In this document: positions 14,532 to 22,297 of the stretch, one piece after another
Layout: every line of letters begins with the position of its first letter
Numbering within the stretch: position 1 is the first letter of the stretch
Assembly: GCA_946478965.1 (NCBI GenBank)
Contig: CAMLDQ010000032.1
Location: 1-22,297 of the forward strand
Direction of reading: 5' to 3'
Length of the DNA: 22,297 bases
DNA from: an uncultured Methylobacillus sp.
GTDB taxonomy: Bacteria; Pseudomonadota; Gammaproteobacteria; Burkholderiales; Methylophilaceae
Position numbers and translations under genes: made by a program
Notes under the pieces: generated by a model
Seen by the model: the letters and a program-made list of their open reading frames with translations, nothing else
Database searches by the model: none
Told to the model about the DNA's origin: nothing

Positions 14532-15204
14532 GATGACCTCCTATTCGTCTTTGCTCATACGTTGTGCTTCCATGGTCATTGGTGCTGAATCTATATGGAT
14601 AAGCGGAGTGCGGTTTGAGTGTCTCTCGTCCGCAAAACGTGCGTCTCTTCGGTGCGCCGCGCAGTGCATATGCTCGCTTGTGATGCTATTGCACTCGCTT
14701 GGTAGCCCCTTGTTAGGAAGCATTGCCCCTGTCAGAGTGTAGAGGGGCGGAATGCCTGTGTTAGGCATGCGAGGGCCGGTTCCGTTGATGTGCAGCCCGG
14801 CCGGATTGGAGGCAAGCCTTGTTCCGGAGGTTCGCGTGGTAAATGTGAACATGGCAGTACTACTGCAATAACTGTTCCTGCTCGCTATGTCGGTTTGGAT
14901 GAGTGATGAGGAGGCTGATGGAACAGCCGTCGCTGCGAGCAAAAATGCTGCCTGGAAGAGGAGGTTTTTCTGGGGGGGCGACTGCTGGAAGTCGCCGGCG
15001 ATCACACGCCGATCATGGTTCCGCCAGGCGGCCGCATTTGACAAAAGCCGGGCACGAACGTGTATGGGCAGGAGCAAACAGTTTAGACCCACTGAGCATT
15101 TAATGGGACAATGTCAAACGTTTCGGAGCAGAGGATGTGCAGGACTGAAAAACAAAACGCACCGCCTGAAAAAATCAGTCACGGTGCGTTATGCAGGAAT
15201 CAGC
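14532..15204. other. Long region without a clear gene
   Basis: Apart from the tRNA terminator at its right end, I see no supported gene in about 670 bases. One minus-strand frame (14541-15092) is open for 183 codons and has a signal-peptide-like stretch (NLLFQAAFLLAATAVPSASS) but no ribosome site, no family likeness and an odd composition. A plus-strand frame (14887-15249) runs into the antisense of tRNA-Leu and is rejected. Small features are a 13-base palindrome (GCAGTACTACTGC, 14854-14866), a run of seven G near 14970-14980 and two GTTAGG motifs near 14710 and 14760. It may be decayed sequence or hold the promoter of the small gene at 14271-14531. Confidence 0.5.
15147..15190 (-). terminator. 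Rho-independent terminator of tRNA-Leu
   Basis: On the minus strand AACGCACCG (15190-15182) pairs with CGGTGCGTT (15164-15156), and a smaller CTGA/TCAG stem can form inside. The stem is followed by TTGTTTTT (15155-15147 region). It begins 15 bases past the tRNA 3' end. Confidence 0.88.
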
Positions 15205-15289
15205 TGGTGCCCAGAAGAGGACTCGAACCTCCACATCTCTCGATACTAGTACCTGAAACTAGCGCGTCTACCAATTCCGCCATCTGGGC
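15205..15289 (-). tRNA. tRNA-Leu (anticodon CAG)
   Basis: Read on the minus strand, the 85 bases begin GCCCAGA (15289-15283) and end TCTGGGC-A-CCA, so the acceptor stem pairs over seven bases and CCA is encoded (15207-15205). The D arm holds GGCGGAATTGGTAGACGC. The anticodon stem CTAGT/ACTAG encloses TTCAGGT with anticodon CAG. A long variable arm follows, as in all leucine tRNAs, and then the T arm with GGTTCGAGTCC. It would read CUG codons. It has its own promoter (15305-15332) and terminator (15147-15190). Confidence 0.97.
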
Positions 15290-15304
15290 TCGAAAGAGAC
15301 GCGC

Positions 15305-15332
15305 ATTTTATAGGAAAGACTGATTTTGTCAA
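15305..15332 (-). promoter_or_regulatory. Promoter of tRNA-Leu, overlapping the rnr start codon
   Basis: On the minus strand a perfect -35 TTGACA (15332-15327) and a near-perfect -10 TAAAAT (15310-15305) are 16 bases apart. A GC-rich GCGCG discriminator follows, typical of stable-RNA promoters under stringent control. Transcription would begin about 7-10 bases before the mature tRNA end. The -35 box covers the rnr start codon TTG (15326-15328) on the other strand. Confidence 0.85.
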
Positions 15333-17731
15333 CGAGAAAAAAACAACGCCAAACTGATCCCCACGCTGCACGAGAAGCGGCCAATTACGAAAATCCGCTT
15401 CCGAGCCGGGAGTTCATCCTGGAAGTCATGACCGAGGAAGGTGCCCCCGTTACGGTGGAGCAACTCTACAAGCTGCTGAGTCTCCGTAGAAGCGAGCATG
15501 AAATATTCAACCGGCGACTGGGTGCGATGGAGCGGGACGGGCAAATTTTCCGCAATCGCAAGGGGGCGCTCTGCCTTGCGGAGAAGGTGAATCTCATTGC
15601 GGGCAAGGTGCAGGGGCACCCGGATGGCTTCGGGTTCCTGATTCCCGACGCGGGCGGTGTAGACCTGTTCCTGGCGCCTAAGGAAATGGAGCAGGTAATG
15701 CATGGCGACCGCGTACTGGTGCGCCAATCAGGGATCGACCGGCGCGGCCGACCGGAAGGCAAGATCGTCGAAATCCTGGAACGTGGCACGCAGCGGCTGG
15801 TAGGCCGGCTGGTGGTGGAGAGCGGTGTGGTGCTGGTGGCTGCGGAAGACCGTCGCATCGCCCAGGACATCTTGATTCCGCCCGGCCAGGAAATGAAGGC
15901 CAAGGCCGGGCAGGTGGTGATGGTCGAGCTGATCGAACAGCCCTCGCGCTATGCCAAGCCGATCGGCAAGGTCATCGAAATTCTCGGTAATTATGCCGAT
16001 CCCGGCATGGAAATCGAAATCGCCCTGCGCAAGCATCAGCTGCCTTATCTGTTCAGCGCTGAAGCGGCCCGGCAGGCCGAGGCCTATCCCAAGAAAGTAC
16101 GCAAGACCGACTGGAGGGGACGCGTCGACCTGCGCGAGTTGCCGCTGGTGACCATTGACGGCGAGACCGCACGTGACTTCGACGATGCTGTGTTCTGCGA
16201 GCCGATAGGCAAAGGCTGGCGCCTGGTGGTCGCGATCGCCGACGTCAGTTTCTACGTTCAACCCGGCGAGGCACTGGACAAGGATGCCTATGACCGGGGT
16301 AACTCGGTGTATTTCCCGCGCCGCGTGATTCCCATGCTGCCGGAGGCGCTCTCCAATGGCCTCTGTTCGCTCAATCCGGACGTTGAACGCCTGTGCATGG
16401 TGTGCGACATGCAGATTGACGCCAAGGGCAAGATCAAGCGCTATGAGTTCTATCCGTCGGTGATGCTGTCCAAGGCGCGCATGACCTACACCAAGGTGTA
16501 CGACATGATCGTCAACCCGGAGGGCGATATCGCGCAGGAATATGCCTGGCTGATGCCGCATGTGCAGCATTTGTACGCGCTTTATCAAATCCTGCTGAAG
16601 GCACGTGCGGTGCGCGGCGCAATCGAGTTCGAGACGACCGAAACGCTGATGATGTTCAACGATCAGGGCAAGATCGACCGCATCGTGCCGGTGGTGCGCA
16701 ACGACGCACACCGGCTGATCGAGGAGTGCATGCTGGCGGCTAACGTCTGTGCCTCGGATTTTCTTGCCAAGCACGAGCATCCGGCGCTGTACCGCATCCA
16801 CGAAGGGCCTACCCCGGAAAAACTGGAGAAGGTGCGCGGCTTCATGGCCGAGTTCGGCTTTGCGCTTGGCGGCGGCGATACGCCGCATGCCAAGGATTAC
16901 GGCAAATTGCTGGAGCAGATCAAGGGGCGCCCCGACGAGCAGTTGCTGCAAACCGTGCTGTTGCGCTCCATGCAGCAGGCCGTCTACAGCCCGGACAATG
17001 TCGGGCATTTTGGCCTCGCCTACGAGCACTACACACATTTCACCTCACCGATCCGTCGTTATCCCGACCTGCTGATCCACCGTGCCATCAAGGCCGTGCT
17101 CGAAGGCCACAAATACAAAGCCGGCGACTGGCATGGGCTGGGCATGCACTGTTCGATGACCGAGCGCCGTGCCGACGATGCCACGCGCGACGTGGAAGCT
17201 TGGCTCAAGTGCTATTACATGCAGGACAAGGTGGGCGAGAGCTTTACCGGCACCGTGGCCGGTGTGACCAGTTTCGGCTTGTTTGTCGCGCTGGACGAGG
17301 TCTATGTCGAAGGTTTGCTGCATGTCACCGAACTGGGCAGCGACTACTTCAATTTCGATGCGGTGCGCCATGAAATGCTCGGCGAACGCAGCGGGATGCG
17401 CTATCGGCTGGGGGATCGTCTGCAAGTAAAGGTGGCGCGCGTAGACATGGAATCCAGCAAGATCGATTTCGTATTGGATCAGGTGCCGCCAATGAAGCAG
17501 TCGACGACCGCGGAGAAACCGGCCACAATGCCGGCCGTGAAATCCGCCGTCAGGCCGGCAGGCAAGCCTGCGACAAAACCCGCAGCCAAACCGGCGCAGA
17601 AAAGTGGCTCTAACCGCAAAAGCCGCTTGACCTTGTCAGGAGGCTCGGCTCGCAAGTCCGAGGGTCCTACCAGTACGCGCGGAAAGAGCAAGTCCAAATC
17701 GACCCGCAGGAAAGGCAGCAAGAAGAAATGA
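15326..17731 (+). CDS. rnr: Ribonuclease R
   Basis: An 801-residue 3'-to-5' exoribonuclease of the RNB family that degrades structured RNA. In order: winged-helix N-terminus (about 25-80, opening [20 protein letters not shown]), cold-shock domains (about 85-235), RNB catalytic domain (about 255-585) with the metal-binding aspartates D278, D284, D286 and D287 in [12 protein letters not shown]1 domain (about 635-715) and a lysine-rich tail (about 725-801) with Ala-Pro-Lys repeats. The start is TTG at 15326 with AGGAAAG at 15312-15318. The first in-frame ATG (15428) would cut into the conserved N-terminus, which fits the family from [12 protein letters not shown] onward. It overlaps rlmB by 4 bases. 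The start codon lies inside the divergent tRNA promoter. Confidence 0.96.
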   Translation: MSTRKKQRQTDPHAAREAANYENPLPSREFILEVMTEEGAPVTVEQLYKLLSLRRSEHEIFNRRLGAMERDGQIFRNRKGALCLAEKVNLIAGKVQGHPDGFGFLIPDAGGVDLFLAPKEMEQVMHGDRVLVRQSGIDRRGRPEGKIVEILERGTQRLVGRLVVESGVVLVAAEDRRIAQDILIPPGQEMKAKAGQVVMVELIEQPSRYAKPIGKVIEILGNYADPGMEIEIALRKHQLPYLFSAEAARQAEAYPKKVRKTDWRGRVDLRELPLVTIDGETARDFDDAVFCEPIGKGWRLVVAIADVSFYVQPGEALDKDAYDRGNSVYFPRRVIPMLPEALSNGLCSLNPDVERLCMVCDMQIDAKGKIKRYEFYPSVMLSKARMTYTKVYDMIVNPEGDIAQEYAWLMPHVQHLYALYQILLKARAVRGAIEFETTETLMMFNDQGKIDRIVPVVRNDAHRLIEECMLAANVCASDFLAKHEHPALYRIHEGPTPEKLEKVRGFMAEFGFALGGGDTPHAKDYGKLLEQIKGRPDEQLLQTVLLRSMQQAVYSPDNVGHFGLAYEHYTHFTSPIRRYPDLLIHRAIKAVLEGHKYKAGDWHGLGMHCSMTERRADDATRDVEAWLKCYYMQDKVGESFTGTVAGVTSFGLFVALDEVYVEGLLHVTELGSDYFNFDAVRHEMLGERSGMRYRLGDRLQVKVARVDMESSKIDFVLDQVPPMKQSTTAEKPATMPAVKSAVRPAGKPATKPAAKPAQKSGSNRKSRLTLSGGSARKSEGPTSTRGKSKSKSTRRKGSKKK

Positions 17732-18480
17732 GCATCACCCGTATCGTATTCGGTTTTCATGCCGTGGCCAGCCGGCTGAGGCAGAATCCGGCCAGTGTGC
17801 AGGAAGTATGTGTAGACAAATCGCGTAAGGACGCCCGCATGCAGGATCTTCTGCAGCTGGCTGAGCAGAAGGGTGTGCGCGTCATGCAGATGGAGCGCGA
17901 GCGTATCGACGGCCTGGCTGCCAACGGCCGCCACCAGGGCGTACTTGCGCGTGTGGCCGATACGCCGCTGCCGTATCAGGACATTCACGACATTCTCGAA
18001 TCCGATCTGGCGGAGCCGCCGCTTTTCCTGGTACTGGACGGAGTGGAGGATCCGCACAACCTGGGGGCCTGCCTGCGCGTGGCCGATGCGATGGGTGTGC
18101 ATGCGGTCATAGCGCCCAAGGACCGTGCAGCCGGACTCAATGCCACGGTGCGCAAGGTTGCTTGCGGTGCGGCAGAGACCGTGCCCTTCCTTGCCGTGAC
18201 CAATCTTGCGCGTACCCTGCGTGAACTGAAGGACGCGGGCGTGTGGCTGGCCGGGGCGGCTGCCGAAGCGGAGCACGATCTGTTCAGCGTCAAGTTTTCC
18301 GGCCCGATTGCGCTGGTACTGGGGGCCGAGGGCACCGGCCTGCGCCGCCTGACCGCCGAGACTTGCGACCAGTTGGTTCGCATCCCGATGTTCGGTTCGG
18401 TGGAAAGCCTTAATGTTTCCGTTGCCAGCGGTATTTGCCTGTACGAGGCACGCCGGCAGCGCAGCCTGAAGCAGCCATAA
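17728..18480 (+). CDS. rlmB: RlmB, 23S rRNA (Gm2251) 2'-O-methyltransferase
   Basis: A 250-residue SpoU-family (SPOUT knot) enzyme that methylates the ribose of G2251 in the peptidyl-transferase region of 23S rRNA using S-adenosylmethionine. An N-terminal substrate-binding domain (about 1-75, starting [11 protein letters not shown]) precedes the catalytic domain. The latter shows motif 1 ([19 protein letters not shown]), motif 2 (LGAEGTGLR) and motif 3 ([19 protein letters not shown]), whose chain makes the trefoil knot. The ATG overlaps the rnr stop (ATGA), and pairing with rnr is the usual order in proteobacteria. It converges on the minus-strand gene ending at 18519, with no clear terminator in the 38-base gap. 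Confidence 0.95.
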   Translation: MSITRIVFGFHAVASRLRQNPASVQEVCVDKSRKDARMQDLLQLAEQKGVRVMQMERERIDGLAANGRHQGVLARVADTPLPYQDIHDILESDLAEPPLFLVLDGVEDPHNLGACLRVADAMGVHAVIAPKDRAAGLNATVRKVACGAAETVPFLAVTNLARTLRELKDAGVWLAGAAAEAEHDLFSVKFSGPIALVLGAEGTGLRRLTAETCDQLVRIPMFGSVESLNVSVASGICLYEARRQRSLKQP

Positions 18481-18518
18481 GGGGGCTGGTTTACCTCGGT
18501 TTCGCTGCTCAGCGCTGG

Positions 18519-19250
18519 CTACTGCTCTTCATGCCTTTGGGTGCGTTGCAATTCGATCAGATGCGGCAGGAGGCTGGAATTTTTCTGTATGTGAAAAATG
18601 AAGCGGGGCACGTCGTGTGAAGTACTTTGCGCCATAAATGGTTCTCCCCAGAAACTGAGCAACGCTTCCGTTCCTTCGCTGATTTGGCTGTCGGCGAGAA
18701 TGAAGGAGGTCGTTTTGCTCAGTCGACACCAGCGTGGTTCGCGCACCTTGGCATGACCCGCACAAGTGTTTATCTGTGGTAGTACGGTGCGATCCCATAA
18801 TGCGCGCTGGCTCTCGTCCAGCACGAACTGGATGGAAGTGACCATGGAATTTTCCACTGCCGGGCGCAACAATACGTCGAACAAATGCGGTGGCGCGTAC
18901 ATGGTCAGGCATAGGTTATACCAGATGGTATCCCCGCTCATGTGACGGACGAATTGCTCGTTTGCGGAGCGCAGGTGACGCGGACCGATCAGTAGCACCT
19001 CGGGAGGCTTCAATGCCTGATGCAGGCGCGCCACATCCAAAGCGGTGCGCTCCACCTGCTCGGCAGTGATCTCGTTGCTGTGCGTATGGCGCATGAAATT
19101 GAGAAACAGTAGCCCCAGCAGGGCAAGCAGGATGGGGAGGATGACGTGCTCGTCAACCACGTGCAGCAGGTGCAGTACGATGGCGACTACGGCGGCGATA
19201 ATGCCGGCGATGGCATCCCATTCATAGCGAAGCAGGTGCTTGGTTTTCAT
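18519..19250 (-). CDS. Membrane-anchored protein coupled to nitric oxide reductase
   Basis: A 243-residue protein with two N-terminal membrane helices (about 11-30, AIAGIIAAVVAIVLHLLHVV, and 35-53, VILPILLALLGLLFLNFM). A cytoplasmic domain of about 190 residues follows, with PEVLLIGPRHLRSANEQFVR, GDTIWYNLCLTMY, FDVLLRPAV and SIQFVLDESQRALW. The latter part looks like an alpha-beta fold; the mixture slightly recalls phospholipase-D-like or effector domains, but I see no HKD motif and do not name a family. Its ATG overlaps the qNor stop by four bases (ATGA), so its translation is coupled to that enzyme. It may assist, anchor or regulate qNor, or sense its state (inference). Confidence 0.75.
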   Translation of the reverse strand: MKTKHLLRYEWDAIAGIIAAVVAIVLHLLHVVDEHVILPILLALLGLLFLNFMRHTHSNEITAEQVERTALDVARLHQALKPPEVLLIGPRHLRSANEQFVRHMSGDTIWYNLCLTMYAPPHLFDVLLRPAVENSMVTSIQFVLDESQRALWDRTVLPQINTCAGHAKVREPRWCRLSKTTSFILADSQISEGTEALLSFWGEPFMAQSTSHDVPRFIFHIQKNSSLLPHLIELQRTQRHEEQ

Positions 19251-21502
19251 TGCGGCGCTTTCCTGAAAGCTTGTAGTACGAACAGTGCGAAGGCCGCCAC
19301 GCCGATGCCGAATATCACGTCACCCGGAACGCGCGCCCATACCAGCCCTTCCATTATCTGGCTGTGTACGAATTCCGCGGAACGTGCATAGGCGTAGTAG
19401 TGCTTTATGCTGGCATAGGTTTGCCAAAGCCCCTGCGGTAGTAAGGATAGGAAGGTCATCATGGCGAGCCCGATATTGAGCGTCCAGAAGCTGAGCGAAA
19501 GCAGCTTTTGGTTCCATCGACCGACATCGGTCAGGCCGCGCAGGCAGAACAGCATCAGCCCCAGTCCCAGCATGCCGTAAACGCCGAACAACGCAGCGTG
19601 GCCGTGATTTGCGGTGGTGTTGAGGCCCTGCATGTAATACAGCGCGATCGGTGGGTTGATGAGAAAGCCGAACATCCCGGCGCCCACCAAATTCCAGATC
19701 AGCACTGCGCTGAAGAACTTGAACGGCCAGAGATAATTTTCTTGCCAGGGCGCCTGTTTCTCCAGCCTGGCATGGCTGTAGGCTTCGAAGCCTACGACCA
19801 TCAGCGGTACCACTTCCAGCGCCGAGAAAACTGCGCCCAGTGCCAGCACCGCTATGGGTGTTCCGCTCCAGTAAAGGTGATGGAAAGTGCCGAGCACGCC
19901 GCCGCCGAGGAAGACGATGGTGGCGAACAGTATCATGGTGGTCGCGACCGAAGCGCGTAGCAGGCCCATGCGTACGAAGAGGGCCGAGATGATGGCGGTA
20001 GCGAATACCTCGAAGATACCTTCTACCCACAGATGCACTACCCACCAGCGCCAGTACTCCATGATGCTAATATGCGTGTGCTGCCCCCACATCAACCCGG
20101 CACCATACAGCAGGCCGATGGAAACGGCGGAAATCATCACCAGGAACACCAGCGAACCGGATGGGCCGCTATGCAGCAAAGGCCAAAGCGCACGCAGCAC
20201 CAGAGCTACCCACAGCAGCAGGCCCACGAACAGATAGATTTGCCAGAAGCGGCCGAGATCGATGTATTCATATCCCTGATGGCCGAACCAGAAGTTCAGC
20301 GTAAGGTTTTCGAAATGGCCGTTGATTGCAAGCCACTCTCCGGCGAAGGAACCGGCGACGATCAGCAGCAGGCTGAAGAACAGAAAATTGACGCCGAGGC
20401 GCTGGAATTTCGGCTCATGTCCGGATAGCAGCGGCGCGACGTACAGGCCGGTGGCAAGCCAGGCGGTGGCGATCCAAAGTACGGCCAGTTGTGTGTGCCA
20501 GGTACGGGTAACCGCATAAGGCATGTAGTCCACCAATGGAAGTCCGTATAGGCCCTGGCCTTCAACTCCGTAATGGGCGGTGACGATGCCGAGCAGCACC
20601 TGCGCGCCGAACATCACAGTGACTAGCCAGAAGAACTTGGCCGTGGAACGCATCGAAGGTGTGATGGTTGCCAGGGCAATGCTGTCGGTGTGAGCATAGC
20701 CATCCTCAGGTTCCTGATCGGCGCGCCATTCGTCATACTGACGGGCGTAGTACCAGACGATGGCACCGATGCCGCCAAGCAGCAAAAGAATGGAAACCAG
20801 GCTCCACAGCAGCACGCTGGCGCTGGGCGTATTGCCCACCAGAGGATCATATGGCCAGTTGCTGGTATAGCTGATGTCATCTCCGGGACGATTGGTTACT
20901 GTGCTCCACGCAGTCCAGAAGAGAAATGCGGTCAAAGCCTGAGCGTCCTTCTCAGTAAGCGTCGTGTTGCGCGGCATGGCATAGGCCCGGCGCAGTTCCA
21001 GCATATCCTGGCGTCCTTGGAACAAGGCACGATAGTGTTCGGCGACCTCCCGGATGGCTTGCGCGCGATCCTCGCTCACGATCAGCAGGCTACGGGTGGG
21101 GTCATAGGTATTTTTCCGCATCTCCTCGCGTAGCAGCGCTTCCTGCATATCCCGATTTGCTGGGTTGGTAGAATCTTTCTGCGCAGCAATCAGCCTTAAC
21201 AACGCTTCGGCTTCCCGATGCAACCAGTCTGCGCTCCAGTCAGGCGCCAGATAACTGCCATGGCCCCACACTGAACCCTGCTGCATGCCACCCATGGATT
21301 GCCATACACCCTGACCGCGCTGGATGTCCGCCTGCGTGTACAGTGTCTGTCCAGAAACCGTTTCGATGCGCTTGGGGATAGGCGGGGCCTGATGATAGAT
21401 TTCTCGCCCATAAAAGAGCATTACCGCGAACATGGCAAGCATGCTAATGGCCAGAGTCAGCCAGAGGCGCTTGATAGTGAAAGTGCTGCTGTATGCTGCC
21501 AT
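19247..21502 (-). CDS. norB: Quinol-dependent nitric oxide reductase (qNor)
   Basis: A 751-residue inner-membrane enzyme that reduces two NO to N2O with electrons from quinol. After a first helix (about 12-32) comes the large periplasmic domain peculiar to qNor (about 40-220, with TQADIQRGQGVWQSMGGMQQ), then about thirteen helices of the heme-copper oxidase fold. The ligands of cytochrome-c NOR are all recognisable: H490 and E494 in HLWVEG, H541-H542 in FHHLYW (FeB site), H633 and H635 in NHGHAALFG (hemes b3 and b), and the heme b histidine in WHTQLAVLW. The H490-to-H541 gap of 51 equals that of cNOR. The start at 21502 has GGGAG about 7 bases upstream; a longer frame to GTG 21571 lacks one. 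Used for NO detoxification or partial denitrification. Confidence 0.96.
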   Translation of the reverse strand: MAAYSSTFTIKRLWLTLAISMLAMFAVMLFYGREIYHQAPPIPKRIETVSGQTLYTQADIQRGQGVWQSMGGMQQGSVWGHGSYLAPDWSADWLHREAEALLRLIAAQKDSTNPANRDMQEALLREEMRKNTYDPTRSLLIVSEDRAQAIREVAEHYRALFQGRQDMLELRRAYAMPRNTTLTEKDAQALTAFLFWTAWSTVTNRPGDDISYTSNWPYDPLVGNTPSASVLLWSLVSILLLLGGIGAIVWYYARQYDEWRADQEPEDGYAHTDSIALATITPSMRSTAKFFWLVTVMFGAQVLLGIVTAHYGVEGQGLYGLPLVDYMPYAVTRTWHTQLAVLWIATAWLATGLYVAPLLSGHEPKFQRLGVNFLFFSLLLIVAGSFAGEWLAINGHFENLTLNFWFGHQGYEYIDLGRFWQIYLFVGLLLWVALVLRALWPLLHSGPSGSLVFLVMISAVSIGLLYGAGLMWGQHTHISIMEYWRWWVVHLWVEGIFEVFATAIISALFVRMGLLRASVATTMILFATIVFLGGGVLGTFHHLYWSGTPIAVLALGAVFSALEVVPLMVVGFEAYSHARLEKQAPWQENYLWPFKFFSAVLIWNLVGAGMFGFLINPPIALYYMQGLNTTANHGHAALFGVYGMLGLGLMLFCLRGLTDVGRWNQKLLSLSFWTLNIGLAMMTFLSLLPQGLWQTYASIKHYYAYARSAEFVHSQIMEGLVWARVPGDVIFGIGVAAFALFVLQAFRKAPQ

Positions 21503-21683
21503 TTCGTCTCTCCCTTTGCATGCTCGCTGATGGTGCGGTTTGGTGTTCGGATTGTCCGCTATCTTAAGCACAATCCCAGCAGCAAGCCAAGGCAGTCCGA
21601 TGAAGCGCGCTTTCGAGGTTTATTTAAACGTATCGAAATGGTATTCTTGCACGTTTTCATTAACTTAAAATTTTGGAGTCAAA
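21503..21683. promoter_or_regulatory. Divergent promoter region of norB and ndk
   Basis: For norB (minus strand) the best candidate is TTGGCT (21590-21585) and TAAGAT (21566-21561), 18 bases apart. For ndk an extended -10, TGGTATTCT (21639-21647), lies about 40 bases before the start, with only a poor -35. The inverted repeat GTTTA-TT-TAAAC (21618-21629) sits between them. I see no convincing FNR, NsrR or NorR site. Confidence 0.35.
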
Positions 21684-22109
21684 ATGGCTGTTGAACGCAC
21701 CCTGTCCATTATCAAACCCGACGCAGTCGCCAAGAACGTGATCGGCAAGATCTATTCGCGTTTCGAAGGCGCCGGCCTGAAGATCGTCGCTTCGCGCATG
21801 ACGCATCTGTCCCAGGCGGAAGCCGAGGGTTTCTATGCGGTGCACCGTGAGCGTCCGTTCTTCAACGATCTCGTGAAGTTCATGATCTCCGGCCCGGTGG
21901 TCATCCAGGTGCTGGAGGGCGAAAATGCCGTGCTGGCCCACCGCGACCTGATGGGCGCAACCGACCCCAAGAAGGCGGCTCCCGGCACCATTCGCGCCGA
22001 CTTCGCCGAAAGCATCGACGCCAATGCCGTGCATGGCTCCGACTCGCTGGAGAATGCCGCGATTGAAATCGGTTATTTCTTCCCTGCATCGCAAGTCTAT
22101 TCCCGCTAA
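21684..22109 (+). CDS. ndk: Nucleoside diphosphate kinase
   Basis: The 141-residue cytoplasmic enzyme moves the gamma-phosphate from ATP to other nucleoside diphosphates through a phosphohistidine. The sequence is family-typical throughout: [12 protein letters not shown] at the start, [17 protein letters not shown], the nucleotide-binding region [15 protein letters not shown], and the active-site histidine H117 in [14 protein letters not shown] lies about 8 bases before the ATG. Length is normal. rlmN follows 76 bases later in the same direction, the usual betaproteobacterial neighbour, but a large hairpin lies in the gap. Confidence 0.97.
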   Translation: MAVERTLSIIKPDAVAKNVIGKIYSRFEGAGLKIVASRMTHLSQAEAEGFYAVHRERPFFNDLVKFMISGPVVIQVLEGENAVLAHRDLMGATDPKKAAPGTIRADFAESIDANAVHGSDSLENAAIEIGYFFPASQVYSR

Positions 22110-22123
22110 TTTCGGGAACCGCC

Positions 22124-22172
22124 GCTCAGCCGCGAGGATCACAGTCTACAATGTGGTTCTGCGCGGCTGAGC
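22124..22172 (+). terminator. Large hairpin between ndk and rlmN
   Basis: GCTCAGCCGCG (22124-22134) is exactly complementary to CGCGGCTGAGC (22162-22172). Within the 27-base loop ATCACA and TGTGGT can pair as well (one G-T). The sequence after it is CGCTTTAAATATC, only weakly U-rich, and the rlmN start comes 13 bases later. It may attenuate ndk read-through or shape rlmN translation. Confidence 0.55.
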
Positions 22173-22185
22173 CGCTTTAAATATC

Positions 22186-22297
22186 ATGACCGTCAACCTG
22201 CTCGATTACGACCAAGCGAAACTTGCTGAATTCTTTGCTGAAATCGGCGAGAAGCCTTTTCGCGCCAAGCAACTGATGCGCTGGATGCATCATTTCG
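22186..22297 (+). CDS. rlmN: RlmN, 23S rRNA/tRNA adenine-C2 methyltransferase (partial, N-terminus)
   Basis: The first 37 codons are present ([20 protein letters not shown], then [17 protein letters not shown]) and the gene runs off the window. The opening LLD-x-D with the E-KPFRA-Q-x-WMH pattern is the N-terminal accessory domain of RlmN, a radical-SAM enzyme that methylates A2503 of 23S rRNA and A37 of some tRNAs. The catalytic CxxxCxxC motif would lie beyond the window. Its place after ndk is the standard arrangement. No Shine-Dalgarno sequence is visible before the ATG; a strong hairpin ends 13 bases upstream. Confidence 0.93.
   Translation, partial: MTVNLLDYDQAKLAEFFAEIGEKPFRAKQLMRWMHHF

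Noticed and set aside
14700..14770. Two GTTAGG motifs resembling the integron attC core
   Set aside because: No matching RYYYAAC arms at attC spacing, no integrase and no cassette array.
14887..15249. Plus-strand frame of 120 codons ending CPEEDSNLHISRY
   Set aside because: Its end is the antisense translation of tRNA-Leu, a well-known false protein pattern, and there is no ribosome site or family likeness.
15111..15323. Plus-strand frame of 70 codons containing RRGLEPPHLSILVPETS
   Set aside because: Another classic false translation across the antisense of the same tRNA; it also runs through the tRNA promoter.
15728..17038. 436-codon minus-strand frame opposite rnr
   Set aside because: A shadow of the high-GC third positions of rnr, histidine/leucine-rich with no recognisable domain.
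21503..21683. FNR, NsrR or NorR operator in front of norB
   Set aside because: I looked for TTGAT-N4-ATCAA and related dyads and found none good enough; CTTAAG alone is too short.
1..22297. Mobile elements, CRISPR array, riboswitch or phage genes
   Set aside because: No transposase or integrase frames, no regularly spaced direct repeats, and no leader recognisable as a c-di-GMP or molybdenum-cofactor riboswitch by eye.

Overview
The window reads as chromosomal DNA of a betaproteobacterium, moderately GC-rich by eye. The rnr-rlmB pair, the ndk-rlmN pair, a quinol-type nitric oxide reductase, many GGDEF proteins and a porin-linked molybdate operon would fit Nitrosomonadales such as Gallionellaceae-like iron oxidisers. 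That placement is inferred from gene content only. I see no transposase, integrase, phage gene, CRISPR array or rRNA.

Layout. 1-820: the tail of an unidentified gene, a possible 35-residue one-helix peptide, a strong bidirectional terminator and a small membrane protein on the minus strand. 1146-5316: a tightly packed operon for molybdate uptake (OprO/OprP-type porin, modA, a free di-Mop protein, modB, modC), preceded by a ModE-like operator. 5576-14117: three separate cyclic-di-GMP proteins (Rossmann-PAS-GGDEF; periplasmic binding domain-PAS-GGDEF-EAL; 7TMR-DISM-GGDEF). Between them lie a DUF2157-like membrane protein, an MddA/NnrU-type membrane methyltransferase and a small DUF3147-like membrane protein. 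14118-15204: mostly empty, with one small conserved-looking gene on the minus strand. 15205-15289: tRNA-Leu(CAG) on the minus strand, with its own promoter and terminator. 15326-18480: rnr and rlmB, overlapping by 4 bases. 18519-21502 (minus): qNor (norB/norZ) followed by a translationally coupled membrane-anchored protein of unknown function. 21684-22297: ndk and the first 37 codons of rlmN.

How the genes work together. The molybdate operon would carry the oxyanion from the outer membrane (porin) through the periplasm (ModA) and inner membrane (ModB2C2) to a cytoplasmic store or buffer (di-Mop), all apparently under one ModE-type repressor site. The c-di-GMP proteins all keep intact active-site and I-site motifs but carry three different sensor inputs, so this stretch is a signalling-rich region. 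The qNor pair detoxifies or respires nitric oxide. rnr/rlmB, tRNA-Leu, ndk and rlmN are housekeeping.

The most novel items are the porin joined to the mod operon under a ModE-like site, the probable nucleotide-binding Rossmann domain fused to a diguanylate cyclase, the unknown partner coupled to qNor, and the tRNA-Leu promoter that overlaps the rnr start codon.
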